From contig JAFQCR010000024.1 in assembly GCA_017416345.1 (NCBI GenBank), forward strand, positions 34,256 through 98,255: DNA of 64,000 nt. Direction: 5' to 3'. The notes under the pieces were generated by a model, which was given only the letters and a program-made list of their open reading frames with translations, was not told the origin of the DNA and did no database searches. Every line of letters starts with the position of its first letter. The stretch's first letter is position 1. Of this stretch, positions 16,327 through 25,496 are shown in pieces. Origin of the DNA: Clostridia bacterium (lineage in GTDB: Bacteria; Bacillota; Clostridia; Oscillospirales; Acutalibacteraceae). The position numbers and the translations under genes are program-made.

Positions 16327-17058
16327 ATGAAAAAGAAATTACTGCTTATTTTGGTTTTTGTTTTTGCATTAGCGGTCTGTTCATCGTGCTCCGAAGACTC
16401 CTCGCCGCCCGGAGGTTATTTGAAAACGGTCGAAATTGATACCGTTAGAGATCATTTGGATTACAACAACGAGCGTTATTATCTGTATGATTCTCTCGAT
16501 TGTCCCGAGCTTGACCGTCTGCAATATATGGGAAAAGTGAGCTTGAAGCTGATACTCAACGATTTTCGCACAAATCACTCGGTCTACGTTTATCCGAATG
16601 CAGAGGAGCCGCTGTTCTTTTATTGCGAGGAGGTCGGCGTATTTGCGGACTTGGAGTTTTACAATCCCGCAGATGATTACAACGGACTGACCGAGTATTC
16701 GGGCGTTACTGTTGCGACAGTAAATGCCGACCTTACATGCAACGATGAAACGGTTTATAAAACCGTGAAAAATAAGCATTATGATTTTAAAGAAGCATTG
16801 AACTTCAAAACGTTATTTACAGGAAAGGTCATTGAGTTCAGCACCGTCCGTTCATCAAAGGAATACAGAGAAAACGAACACCTTGAGTTTTATCTGGAAT
16901 TTTCCGATGATATTCCGCTGGTGAAAAAATGCAAGGCTTATAGCTGTAACGGAGCATATCATATTGCGTATTTTGATTTTTTTGACGGATTGGGTATCAG
17001 CGGTTATGACGATGATTTTTATTTTGAGATCAATAACGGAGTACTAGACGACAAATAA
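16327..17058 (+). CDS. Probable lipoprotein of unknown function, second tandem paralogue
   Basis: Not recognised. The N-terminus KKKLLLILVFVFALAVCSSCSED has two candidate lipid-attachment cysteines; the second (after CSS) looks the better one. The mature part keeps the landmarks of its upstream paralogue: LQYMGK, VYVYPNAEEPLFF, LEFYNPADDYNG, LNFKTLFTGKV, and a C-terminal block rich in Tyr and Asp. So one copy seems anchored by a membrane helix and the other by lipid. No enzymatic motif is seen. AAAGGAGTG precedes ATG 16327. A terminator closes the pair. Confidence 0.75.
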   Translation: MKKKLLLILVFVFALAVCSSCSEDSSPPGGYLKTVEIDTVRDHLDYNNERYYLYDSLDCPELDRLQYMGKVSLKLILNDFRTNHSVYVYPNAEEPLFFYCEEVGVFADLEFYNPADDYNGLTEYSGVTVATVNADLTCNDETVYKTVKNKHYDFKEALNFKTLFTGKVIEFSTVRSSKEYRENEHLEFYLEFSDDIPLVKKCKAYSCNGAYHIAYFDFFDGLGISGYDDDFYFEINNGVLDDK

Positions 17059-17063
17059 TGAAA

Positions 17064-17100
17064 GATGCTGCGACCGTCGGTCGCGGCATCTTTTGTTTTT
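17064..17100 (+). terminator. Terminator of the paralogue pair
   Basis: A 12-bp stem, GATGCTGCGACC with GGTCGCGGCATC (17064-17090, one G-T pair), then TTTTGTTTTT. Confidence 0.9.
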
Positions 17101-17188
17101 TTATATTTGCACGATACTGTATATACGAAGATTAGGCAAGCGTATTTGTATATAATGTAAGAGAATGGTATAAAATTTATATTCGCTC

Positions 17189-17217
17189 TTGATTTTACAC
17201 TTGATTTCTGTTATACT
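17189..17217 (+). promoter_or_regulatory. Promoter of the 17-35 kb housekeeping run
   Basis: TTGATT (17189-17194), a 17-bp spacer and TATACT (17212-17217). This is the only clear promoter I find ahead of trmH and the genes packed behind it. Confidence 0.7.
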
Positions 17218-17288
17218 ACAAAAATATGGTGAGATAGTATGCGAAAATGCGCTTATTGGACACTAATGCTGATTTCGGGGGTGAGGTT

Positions 17289-18086
17289 GTGGATTTCAGT
17301 TTTATTTCAAGTAAAGACAACAAGCTTATAAAATCGGTTCGCAAGCTCATGGCTTCATCCCGTGAGCGCAAGGCTACGGGAACCTTTGTGCTTGAGGGTC
17401 TGCGCCTTTGTGCCGATGCCGCTCTCAACGGCTACGCCATCGAAACGCTTATCGTGTCCGAATCGGTTTCAGACAGCGAGCGACTTTATGCCATTACACG
17501 TGTTGCAAAGCAATGTGTAAAGGTGCCCGACAGCTTGTTTGGCTTTATGTGCGACACCGTATCGCCTCAAGGAGTTATGTGTGTTGTAAAGATACCCGAA
17601 ACCGTATCGAGCGTGTGTAACATCACTAAAGGCAAATACATTGTGCTTGAAAACACCGCCGACCCCGCCAACCTCGGCACCATTGCACGTACCGCCGAGG
17701 CTTTGGGACTTTCGGGACTTATCATTTCTTCAAAGGGATGCGACCCGTTTTCTCCCAAGGCACAAAGAGCCGGTATGGGCGCTTTGTTGAGACTACCCGT
17801 GTTTCTCACCAACGACCTTTTGGCCGAGCTTTCAGAGCTTAAGGACAAAGGCTTTCTCACCCTGGCTTCGGTGGTATCCGATGCCGACTGTGACGTTACA
17901 AAGGTGGATTACCCCGAAAACTGCGCTGTGCTTATCGGCAATGAGGCCAACGGACTTACACCCGAGGCGATATCCGCCTGCGATAAAAAGGTGACCATAA
18001 CCATGAGAGGCAGGGCAGAGTCGTTGAACGCTGCGGCCGCCGCTTCCATAATAATGTGGGAAATGGTCCGTAAAGAGGTGCTGTGA
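17289..18086 (+). CDS. TrmH/SpoU-family RNA 2'-O-methyltransferase
   Basis: SPOUT-fold RNA methyltransferase. The N-terminal substrate-binding domain opens with ISSKDNKLIKSVRKL. The C-terminal knot has the three family motifs: ENTADPANLGTIARTAEAL, LIGNEANGL and SLNAAAAASI. The target RNA is not deducible. The frame is open from 17247, but the family start and the GGGGGTG just upstream favour GTG 17289; this start is uncertain. A separate 30-codon frame (17239-17331) with a good SD overlaps the start. The last base of the gene is shared with the start of dprA. Confidence 0.85.
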   Translation: MDFSFISSKDNKLIKSVRKLMASSRERKATGTFVLEGLRLCADAALNGYAIETLIVSESVSDSERLYAITRVAKQCVKVPDSLFGFMCDTVSPQGVMCVVKIPETVSSVCNITKGKYIVLENTADPANLGTIARTAEALGLSGLIISSKGCDPFSPKAQRAGMGALLRLPVFLTNDLLAELSELKDKGFLTLASVVSDADCDVTKVDYPENCAVLIGNEANGLTPEAISACDKKVTITMRGRAESLNAAAAASIIMWEMVRKEVL

Positions 18087-19288
18087 TGTCGGCTGAGTAT
18101 TGGATATGGCTTCAGCAGGTCTTGGGCTACGGTCACGATGCCGTCAGCCGTGTTATAGCAGCCTACGGCACGGCCAAGGATTTCTACCTTGCACCCGACA
18201 GTGAAAAGATAGCTAAATGCCGTCTGAACAAAACGCAGGCCGCAAGGCTTCACAGTATCCCTCGCAAGGATATCTTCAAGGTCCTGCAGGACTGTGCAAA
18301 GCACGGTATAAATATCATTACGCCCGACGATAAGCTTTTCCCCGAAAGGCTTTTGAACATTGCGGATCCGCCTGCGGCTTTGTATGTCAAAGGCTCAAGG
18401 TTTGATTTCAACAATGTGCCGAGCATTGCTATCGTAGGCCCCAGAAAGATCAGTAACTACGGTGAAAAGTGTGCTTATGTTATTGCCGACACCTTGGCAT
18501 CCTGCGGTTTTTGTGTCATCAGCGGCGGTGCCGTGGGTGGTGACAGCGCCGCTCACAAGGGTGCCATAAAGGCTGACGGATATACCGTCGGTGTGCTTGG
18601 TGCTGGTATTGAGAGTGATTACTTAAAGTCTAACAGCGACCTTCGTGAGGAGATAACCCGTCACGGCTGTCTTTTGACCGAGTATCCGCCGTTTTACGGT
18701 GTTGAAAAGGGTGCTTTCCCCAAAAGAAACCGCCTTATGTCGGGTCTTGCAAACGGCGTTGTTGTGATAGAAGGTGCTGTTGACAGCGGTACTATGATAA
18801 CGGCAAAGCATGCGGCCGAACAGGGGAAGGATGTATTCGTAATACCCGGCAGTCCTTCGTTGCCGCAGTATCAGGGTTCCAACCGTCTTATTGCCGACGG
18901 AGCACGTCCGTTGCTTTCATCCAACGATATTATCAATGAATATTTGTTCCTTTATCCAGACAAAATACATGAGCCGAAGCAGAAGGTCTCGGTTGATGAT
19001 AAGGTCAGAGAGATCGAGGATGTGAATATTAATAAGGTCAATGAACCGACCAAGACCGAAATCTCTAAACCCGACGAGCGTGTCACGGCACGACCCGATA
19101 AGGGGATGCTTTCGGATGATGCTGTCAAGGTGATTGAGGTGTTTGAAGCGCTTGGTGAGACCTTTACGGCTGATGATGCGGTGGATAAGACCGACATGGA
19201 TTCGGGAACGGTTCTCGGATGCGTGACCGAGCTTGAGATATGCGGATTTATCGAAGCCGTACCGGGCGGAAGATACCGTCTGAAATAA
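18086..19288 (+). CDS. dprA: DNA processing protein DprA/Smf
   Basis: Loads RecA on single-stranded DNA in natural transformation. The N-terminal helical domain (1-100) is followed by the Rossmann core (about 105-290): IAIVGPRKISNYG, ISGGAVGGDSAAHKGA, the family arginine patch in FPKRNRLMSGLANGV and GTMITAKHAAEQG. A winged-helix-like C-terminal domain lies at 335-400. At 400 residues it is full length. ATG 18086 overlaps the stop of trmH (TGATG), with AGAGGTG as SD. It is followed by topA after 36 bases, the usual dprA-topA order of Firmicutes. No competence pilus genes are in this window. Confidence 0.94.
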   Translation: MSAEYWIWLQQVLGYGHDAVSRVIAAYGTAKDFYLAPDSEKIAKCRLNKTQAARLHSIPRKDIFKVLQDCAKHGINIITPDDKLFPERLLNIADPPAALYVKGSRFDFNNVPSIAIVGPRKISNYGEKCAYVIADTLASCGFCVISGGAVGGDSAAHKGAIKADGYTVGVLGAGIESDYLKSNSDLREEITRHGCLLTEYPPFYGVEKGAFPKRNRLMSGLANGVVVIEGAVDSGTMITAKHAAEQGKDVFVIPGSPSLPQYQGSNRLIADGARPLLSSNDIINEYLFLYPDKIHEPKQKVSVDDKVREIEDVNINKVNEPTKTEISKPDERVTARPDKGMLSDDAVKVIEVFEALGETFTADDAVDKTDMDSGTVLGCVTELEICGFIEAVPGGRYRLK

Positions 19289-19324
19289 ACTTAGTATATA
19301 TAACACGAAAGAGTGATAATATAA

Positions 19325-21439
19325 ATGTCTAAACTTGTTATTCTGGAGTCACCCTCCAAAGCAAAGACCGTTCAAAAGTATTTGGGTGCAGGGTATGAGG
19401 TCGTCGGCTGTACGGGTCACGTGCGTGATCTGCCGCAGTCGTCGCTCGGTATTGATATCGAGCATAACTTTGCTCCCAAATATCAGAATCTGGCCAACAA
19501 AAAAGAGATCATCAAAAAACTCAAGGAAGCCGCCGAAAAGTCGGAGTTTGTGTATCTCGCAACCGACCCGGACCGTGAGGGAGAGGCTATTTCTTGGCAT
19601 CTTGCGCACGTGTTGGGACTTGATTTGAATCAGGAAAACCGCGTTGTTTTCAACGAGATAACACGCTCGGGCGTTGCCACCGGTATGAGCAACCCCAGAA
19701 AGGTCGATATCGACCTTGTCGATGCACAGCAGGCACGACGTGTTTTGGATAGATTGGTTGGTTACAAGATAAGTCCCTTCCTTTGGAAAAAGGTCAAAAG
19801 AGGTCTGTCGGCAGGACGCGTTCAGTCGGTGGCACTTCGCTTGATCGTTGACCGTGAGAAGGAGATAAGAGCCTTTGTCCCCGAGGAGTATTGGACCATT
19901 TCGGCCAAGCTTTTGAAGGACCGCAAGAAGTTTATTGCCAAGTTCTACGGAACGGCTGACGGTAAAAAGGTAGAGATCCCAAATGAGGAGACCGCAACTG
20001 CTATCCTTGATGTTGTCAAGGACGGTCAGTTTGTTGTTGCCTCGGTCAAAAACGGTACACGCACACGTCAGCCTGCACCTCCTTTCAATACTTCGACAAT
20101 GCAGCAGGAGGCATCACGCCGTTTAGGGTACGACGGTAAACGTACCATGCGTATCGCACAGCAGCTTTATGAAGGCGTTGAGATTCCCGGTAAGGGCAGT
20201 ATCGGTCTTATAACCTATATGCGTACCGATTCTCTCCGCATTTCGGAGGAGGCACGTGCCGCCGCCGCAAAGTTCATTTCGGAGCGCTTTGGTGATAATT
20301 ATCTACCCTCAAAGCCCCGTTATTTCAAGGCTAAAAAGGGTACTCAGGATGCTCATGAGGCCATCCGTCCCACTTCAATAGATATTACCCCCGAGTCGGT
20401 CAAATCGGCTCTGACTGCCGAGCAGTATAAGCTGTATAAGCTTATCTGGGAGCGCTTTATCGCAAGTCTTATGGCCGCCTGCCTGCAGGATACCGTGGCT
20501 GTTGATATCCACAACAACGGATACCTTTTCAAGGCCAGCGGCTACAAGGTCAGGTTTGACGGCTTTACCGCACTTTACGTTGAGGCCAAGGACGAGGAGG
20601 AAGAAGAAAACAGCGCTATTCCGCCTATGAATGTCGGTGATATTTTAAAGGCCGATAGCGTAAACGGTGTTGTTTCGGAGCAGCATTTCACACAGCCTCC
20701 CGTAAGATATAACTATGCAACCCTTACAAAGGCTTTGGATGAGAACGGTATTGGCCGTCCCGCTACCTATGCTCCTATCGTTTCCAATATCGAGCAGAGG
20801 GACTACGTCACAAAGATCAGCAAGGCCTATGCACCTACGCCGTTGGGCGAAACGGTCACCGAGCTTATGTGTGAATACTTCAAGCGTATCGTTGATATCA
20901 AATTCACCGCAGGTATGGAGGAAAGCCTTGATAAGATCGGTGACGGTCAGCTTGGCTGGGTCGAGACCATTGCGGAGTTTTATAAGGATTTTGATAAAAC
21001 ACTTAAATCTGCCGAGGAAAAGATGGACGGCAAGCGGATCAAGATCCCCGATGAGGAGACCGACGTTGTTTGCGAGCTTTGCGGAAGAAAAATGGTCATC
21101 AAAAACGGTCGCTTCGGCAAATTCCTTGCTTGCCCCGGTTACCCCGAGTGTAAAAACGCCAAGCCTATCACAGGAGATATAAAGGGTGCTTGCCCCATCT
21201 GTTCAAGCAAGCTTGTTCAGAGAAATACCAAAAAGGGTAAAAAGTTCTTTGGATGCTCGTCTTATCCTAACTGTAAGTTTATGACATGGGATGAACCGAC
21301 TGCCGAAAATTGCCCCACCTGCGGAAAGACACTTTTCAAGGGCAGAGGCAAGGTTCATTGTCTCGACGAAAACTGTGGCTTTGAAAAGGCGGCTACCCGC
21401 AAAAAAACAAAGAAAACCGATGAGCAAAATGAAGATTAA
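19325..21439 (+). CDS. topA: DNA topoisomerase I
   Basis: Type IA topoisomerase relaxing negative supercoils. The TOPRIM domain is at the start (LVILESPSKAKTVQKYLG, DPDREGEAISWHL), the active-site Tyr298 is in GLITYMRTDS, and the decatenation loop region follows. The C-terminus has three Cys4 zinc ribbons: CELCGRKM, CPICSSKL and CPTCGKTL, each with its second pair. Its 704 residues are typical of the clostridial enzyme. trmFO begins inside its last 20 bases. Confidence 0.97.
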   Translation: MSKLVILESPSKAKTVQKYLGAGYEVVGCTGHVRDLPQSSLGIDIEHNFAPKYQNLANKKEIIKKLKEAAEKSEFVYLATDPDREGEAISWHLAHVLGLDLNQENRVVFNEITRSGVATGMSNPRKVDIDLVDAQQARRVLDRLVGYKISPFLWKKVKRGLSAGRVQSVALRLIVDREKEIRAFVPEEYWTISAKLLKDRKKFIAKFYGTADGKKVEIPNEETATAILDVVKDGQFVVASVKNGTRTRQPAPPFNTSTMQQEASRRLGYDGKRTMRIAQQLYEGVEIPGKGSIGLITYMRTDSLRISEEARAAAAKFISERFGDNYLPSKPRYFKAKKGTQDAHEAIRPTSIDITPESVKSALTAEQYKLYKLIWERFIASLMAACLQDTVAVDIHNNGYLFKASGYKVRFDGFTALYVEAKDEEEEENSAIPPMNVGDILKADSVNGVVSEQHFTQPPVRYNYATLTKALDENGIGRPATYAPIVSNIEQRDYVTKISKAYAPTPLGETVTELMCEYFKRIVDIKFTAGMEESLDKIGDGQLGWVETIAEFYKDFDKTLKSAEEKMDGKRIKIPDEETDVVCELCGRKMVIKNGRFGKFLACPGYPECKNAKPITGDIKGACPICSSKLVQRNTKKGKKFFGCSSYPNCKFMTWDEPTAENCPTCGKTLFKGRGKVHCLDENCGFEKAATRKKTKKTDEQNED

Positions 21440-22757
21440 GGTTTTAGGCGCAGGACTTGCAGGCTGTGAAGCGGCTTATAAGCTGGCGTCCCAAGGGCTT
21501 GAGGTCGATCTTTATGAAATGAAGCCTCAAAAATATTCACCTGCCCACAAGTCCGAGAATTTTGCCGAGCTTGTGTGCTCCAACTCCTTAAAGGCCGCAC
21601 GGCTTAATTCTGCCGCAGGACTGCTTAAATGGGAAATGGAGCAGTTGAACTCGGTGTGTGTCGCCGCCGCAAAAAAGCACTCAGTCCCTGCAGGCGGTGC
21701 TTTGGCTGTTGACCGTGACCTTTTTTCAAAGGAAATTACCGAAAAGATAAAAAGCCATCCGCTTATAAATGTAATAAACCGAGAGGTTACTGAAATTGAC
21801 CCCGATGAATATACAATAATCGCAACAGGACCTTTGACAGAGGGAGGACTTTACGAAAGTATTAAGTCGCTTTGCGGTGAGGATTACCTCAACTTTTTCG
21901 ATGCTGCGGCACCTATCGTTACGGCTGACAGTATTGATTACGATAAGGTCTTTTCCGAAAGCCGTTACGGCAAGGGTGACGGGGACGACTACATAAACTG
22001 TCCTTTCAATAAGGCAGAGTATGAAGCGTTTTACGAAGCCTTGATTTCGGCCGAAAGGGCAATTCTGCACGATGCTGATAATCCCTTGAAGGTCTATGAG
22101 GGCTGTATGCCGATCGAGGTGCTTGCCACCCGTGGCAAGGACGCTATGCGCTTCGGTCCTATGAAGCCTGTTGGACTTCGCGACCCTAAAACCGGTCACC
22201 GTCCGTGGGCTGTGGTACAGTTGAGGAAAGAAAACAGCAAGGGGACTATGTTCAATCTTGTCGGCTTTCAGACCAACCTCAAATTCGGTGAGCAGAAAAG
22301 GGTCTTTGGTATGATACCGGGCCTTCGTAATGCCGAGATCGTGCGCTACGGTGTTATGCATCGCAACTCGTTTATCAATTCACCTAAGCTTTTGAACAAT
22401 GATTTTTCTATGAAAAATCATCCCAAAATAAGCTTTGCGGGGCAGATAAGCGGTGTTGAGGGTTATATGGAATCGGCAGGCTCAGGTTTGGTTGCCGCAT
22501 TGCATCTGGCCAATAAAATAAACGGTACCGATACGGTCGATTTCCCCGAATACACAATGCTTGGCGCATTGTCTGGTTATATCAGCGACCCTACGGTCAA
22601 GGATTTTCAACCAATGGGTGCCAACTTCGGCGTTTTGCCGCCGTTGGATATTTATATCAGAGATAAACAAAAACGCTATGCCGAGCTGTTTTACCGTTCG
22701 GCAAAATGGTTTAAGGAACAAGGGCTTTCAAAGTCGGTTCCCGATATCCAACTTTAA
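21420..22757 (+). CDS. trmFO: tRNA (uracil-54-C5)-methyltransferase, folate-dependent
   Basis: FAD enzyme that makes T54 in tRNA with methylene-tetrahydrofolate as carbon source. It has the N-terminal dinucleotide loop GAGLAGCEAAYKLA, the GidA-like block SENFAELVCSNSLK, and CMPIEVLATRGKDAMRFGPMK. The start is either ATG 21420 or ATG 21429; both sit inside the topA end and neither has a strong SD, which suggests coupled translation. The frame is open to 21291 only by accident of overlap. topA-trmFO adjacency is common in Firmicutes. No tRNA genes are near. Confidence 0.95.
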   Translation: MSKMKIKVLGAGLAGCEAAYKLASQGLEVDLYEMKPQKYSPAHKSENFAELVCSNSLKAARLNSAAGLLKWEMEQLNSVCVAAAKKHSVPAGGALAVDRDLFSKEITEKIKSHPLINVINREVTEIDPDEYTIIATGPLTEGGLYESIKSLCGEDYLNFFDAAAPIVTADSIDYDKVFSESRYGKGDGDDYINCPFNKAEYEAFYEALISAERAILHDADNPLKVYEGCMPIEVLATRGKDAMRFGPMKPVGLRDPKTGHRPWAVVQLRKENSKGTMFNLVGFQTNLKFGEQKRVFGMIPGLRNAEIVRYGVMHRNSFINSPKLLNNDFSMKNHPKISFAGQISGVEGYMESAGSGLVAALHLANKINGTDTVDFPEYTMLGALSGYISDPTVKDFQPMGANFGVLPPLDIYIRDKQKRYAELFYRSAKWFKEQGLSKSVPDIQL

Positions 22758-22789
22758 ACCAATGCCGATCTCGGCAAAAGGAGAATACT

Positions 22790-23800
22790 ATGAAAATTGC
22801 AGTTGACGCATTCGGCGGAGATAACGCACCGTTAGAGGTTATCAAGGGAGCAGCACAGGCTCAAAAGGAATACGGTGTTGACATTGTTTTGACCGGAAAT
22901 GAGGATACAATAAAGAAAGTGGCCGCTGAAAATTCTATTGATATTTCCTCAATGGAGATAGTCCATACCGATGAGATATTCGATATGCACGATCAGCCGA
23001 CCGATATCGTCCGCTCTAAGAAAAACACATCTTTGGGTCTTGCTTTGCAGCTCGTTGCGGAAGATAAGGCCGATGCCTTTGTTTCGGCAGGCAGTACGGG
23101 AGCTGTTGTTGCGGGTGCAACCTTCATAATAAAGCGCATCAAGGGCGTAAAGCGTCCTGCTCTGGGTACTGTTTTGCCCTCAAGAACACGCAAATTTATG
23201 CTTATGGACTGCGGTGCCAATGCCGAGTGCCGTCCCGAAATGCTTCAGCAGTTCGGCGTTATGTCGTCGATCTATCTTAAGAATGTTGAAGGGGTTGAGA
23301 ACCCCGAGATAGGACTTCTTAACATAGGTGTTGAGGATACCAAGGGCACACCTCTGCAGATCGAGGCCTATAAGCTGCTCAAAGAAAGCCCCATCAATTT
23401 TATCGGTAACGTTGAATCCCGTGACGTGCCTGCAGGCGTTTGCGATGCCGTTATTGCCGACGGTTATTCGGGTAATATTGCCTTGAAGCTTTATGAGGGT
23501 GTTGCAATGAACCTTATGAAGATGGTCAAGGGTGTTTTCCTTACTAATTTTAAGACCAAAATGGCGTATCTGCTTGCTAAAAAGCCTTTGATGGGTCTCA
23601 AAAAATTTGCCGATTACGGCGATATTGGCGGAGCACCGTTGCTGGGTGTCAAAAAGCCGGTCATAAAGGCTCACGGCGGCTCGGATGCAAAGGCTATCAA
23701 GAATGCCATCCGCCAGGCCAGGCTTTGCGTCGAAAACGATGTTATCGGCAAAATTTCGGCCGATCTTGCAAAGTCTGCCGAAAACGATACTGAAAACTGA
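22790..23800 (+). CDS. plsX: Phosphate acyltransferase PlsX
   Basis: Converts acyl-ACP to acyl-phosphate, the first step of phospholipid synthesis in Gram-positives. It starts MKIAVDAFGGDNAP, with SAGSTGAVVAGA and ANAECRPEMLQQF as family blocks, and has a C-terminal AHGGSDAKAIKNAI. At 336 residues it is full length. A good SD (AAAGGAG) precedes it. In many Firmicutes acpP lies between plsX and rnc; here rnc follows after 14 bases with no acpP. Confidence 0.96.
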   Translation: MKIAVDAFGGDNAPLEVIKGAAQAQKEYGVDIVLTGNEDTIKKVAAENSIDISSMEIVHTDEIFDMHDQPTDIVRSKKNTSLGLALQLVAEDKADAFVSAGSTGAVVAGATFIIKRIKGVKRPALGTVLPSRTRKFMLMDCGANAECRPEMLQQFGVMSSIYLKNVEGVENPEIGLLNIGVEDTKGTPLQIEAYKLLKESPINFIGNVESRDVPAGVCDAVIADGYSGNIALKLYEGVAMNLMKMVKGVFLTNFKTKMAYLLAKKPLMGLKKFADYGDIGGAPLLGVKKPVIKAHGGSDAKAIKNAIRQARLCVENDVIGKISADLAKSAENDTEN

Positions 23801-23814
23801 TCAAAGGTGTATTT

Positions 23815-24498
23815 ATGCAGGAATTAGAACAGATTATCGGGTACGAGTTTAAGGACAAGTCACTGATGCTCCGTGCCTTGTCGCACACCTCGTATATCAA
23901 TGAGGTCAAAAGCATCCCCGAATCCAACGAAAGATTGGAATTTTTGGGTGACTCGGTGCTGTCGCTGATCGTATCGGATTATATTTTTAAAAACTTCAAA
24001 CAACTTCCCGAGGGCGAGCTTACCAAGCTTCGTGCATCATTGGTCTGTGAAAAATCGCTGGCTGCTTTTGCACGTGAAATGGAGCTCGGAAGATTTCTGT
24101 TTTTGGGAAAAGGTGAACAGCAAAACGGGGGAAGAGACCGTGCTTCAATTCTGGCCGATGCCTTTGAGGCTTTGCTTGCCGCTATGTATCTTGACGGCGG
24201 TATCGAGCCTGCACGTGCCCACGTTATGCGCTTTGTCAAGGATGAGATAAAGCATCACACCGTTGAGGAAGCCTTCCACGACTATAAGACCCAGCTGCAG
24301 GAGATTATACAGAAAAACCCCGGTGAGGAGCTTTCTTATGTCCTCGCCGGTGAGGAAGGACCTGACCACGCAAAAAGATTTACGGTCGAGGTCAGACTTA
24401 ATTCCAACGTTATCGGCAAAGGTGTTGCTCACAGCAAAAAGCAGGCCGAGCAATACGCCGCAAAGCAGGCGCTGGAGCTTATGGGTCAGAACACATGA
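23815..24498 (+). CDS. rnc: Ribonuclease III
   Basis: Double-strand-specific endoribonuclease for rRNA and mRNA processing. The nuclease signature NERLEFLGDSVLSLI lies near residues 38-52, with the second acidic site in DAFEALLAAMYLDGG. The dsRNA-binding domain is at 155-225 (KTQLQEIIQKN, GKGVAHSKKQAEQYAAKQAL). SD AAAGGTG. The end overlaps the next start by ATGA. It lies just before a radical SAM gene and smc. Confidence 0.96.
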   Translation: MQELEQIIGYEFKDKSLMLRALSHTSYINEVKSIPESNERLEFLGDSVLSLIVSDYIFKNFKQLPEGELTKLRASLVCEKSLAAFAREMELGRFLFLGKGEQQNGGRDRASILADAFEALLAAMYLDGGIEPARAHVMRFVKDEIKHHTVEEAFHDYKTQLQEIIQKNPGEELSYVLAGEEGPDHAKRFTVEVRLNSNVIGKGVAHSKKQAEQYAAKQALELMGQNT

Positions 24499-25496
24499 GC
24501 CACGCCAATATTTCGGTGTTTGTACCGCATTTGGGTTGCCCAAACCGTTGCAGTTTTTGTGACCAGGTCATAATTTCGGGTGCATCGTCTCAGCCTTCTG
24601 AGGTCGACATTGAAGTGGCGGTAAACACGGCCAAGGCATCCAAAAACTACGATGCCGATAATACCGAGTTAGCTTTTTTCGGCGGTAGCTTTACGGCAAT
24701 CGACCGTGAATATATGCTGTCACTTTTGAAGGCGGCTCACCGCCATGTGAAGCAAAAGGATATCTGCGGTATCAGAATATCCACCCGACCCGATTGCATT
24801 GACCGTGAGATTTTGGAGATACTGATGGCTTACGGTGTTACGGCGATCGAGCTTGGCGCACAAAGTATGTGCGATGAGGTGCTTATTGCAAACGACCGAG
24901 GACACACCGCCGATGATGTTGTGAAAGCCTCTGCACTTATTAAGGAATTTGGGTTTGAGCTTGGACTTCAGATGATGACTGGGCTTTACAAAAGTACATA
25001 CGAGCTGGATCTCAAAACAGCCGAGAAAATTATTGAGCTCCATCCCGAAACCGTCAGAATCTACCCCTCAATAACACTTGAAAACACCCGTTTGGCCGAG
25101 TATTACCGTTTGAGGGTTTATACTCCGCCGACTTTGGATGAAACGGTCGAGCTTTGCGTCAAACTGCTTGATATGTTCGATTTGGCCGGCATCAACGTCA
25201 TAAGAACGGGACTTCACAGTATAGATACCGACCGTTATGTTGCAGGTCCGTGGCATCCTGCTTTTAAGGAGCTTTGCGACAGTAAACGGTATCTTGATAA
25301 AATACTGAGCCTTTTGACCGAAAAAGGCGAGTACAGGTTACACGTTTCACCTAAAGAAATTTCCAAGGTGACGGGTAACAAAAAAAGTAATTTAAAAAGT
25401 TTGAATTCTTTAGGATATAAATGCACCGTTGTGGCGGATGATAGCGTAAAACCGTCCGATATAACGGTCGAAAGGATGAATAACAGTTGTTTTTAA
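24495..25496 (+). CDS. Elp3-like radical SAM protein without acetyltransferase domain
   Basis: The radical SAM cluster motif is GCPNRCSFCDQ (CxxxCxxC), followed by AFFGGSFTAID, ISTRPDCID, ELGAQSM, TGLYKST and IYPSITLENT. The core resembles the SAM domain of Elp3, but the protein ends at 333 residues, lacking the HAT domain. It is a frequent neighbour of rnc and smc in Clostridia, with no proven function. It starts by ATGA overlap with rnc and overlaps smc by 10 bases. Confidence 0.85.
   Translation: MSHANISVFVPHLGCPNRCSFCDQVIISGASSQPSEVDIEVAVNTAKASKNYDADNTELAFFGGSFTAIDREYMLSLLKAAHRHVKQKDICGIRISTRPDCIDREILEILMAYGVTAIELGAQSMCDEVLIANDRGHTADDVVKASALIKEFGFELGLQMMTGLYKSTYELDLKTAEKIIELHPETVRIYPSITLENTRLAEYYRLRVYTPPTLDETVELCVKLLDMFDLAGINVIRTGLHSIDTDRYVAGPWHPAFKELCDSKRYLDKILSLLTEKGEYRLHVSPKEISKVTGNKKSNLKSLNSLGYKCTVVADDSVKPSDITVERMNNSCF

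Noticed and set aside
21291-21419. A 43-codon N-terminal extension of trmFO inside topA
   Set aside because: It translates the topA zinc-ribbon region in another frame, and the dinucleotide-binding loop of trmFO is normally at the very N-terminus.
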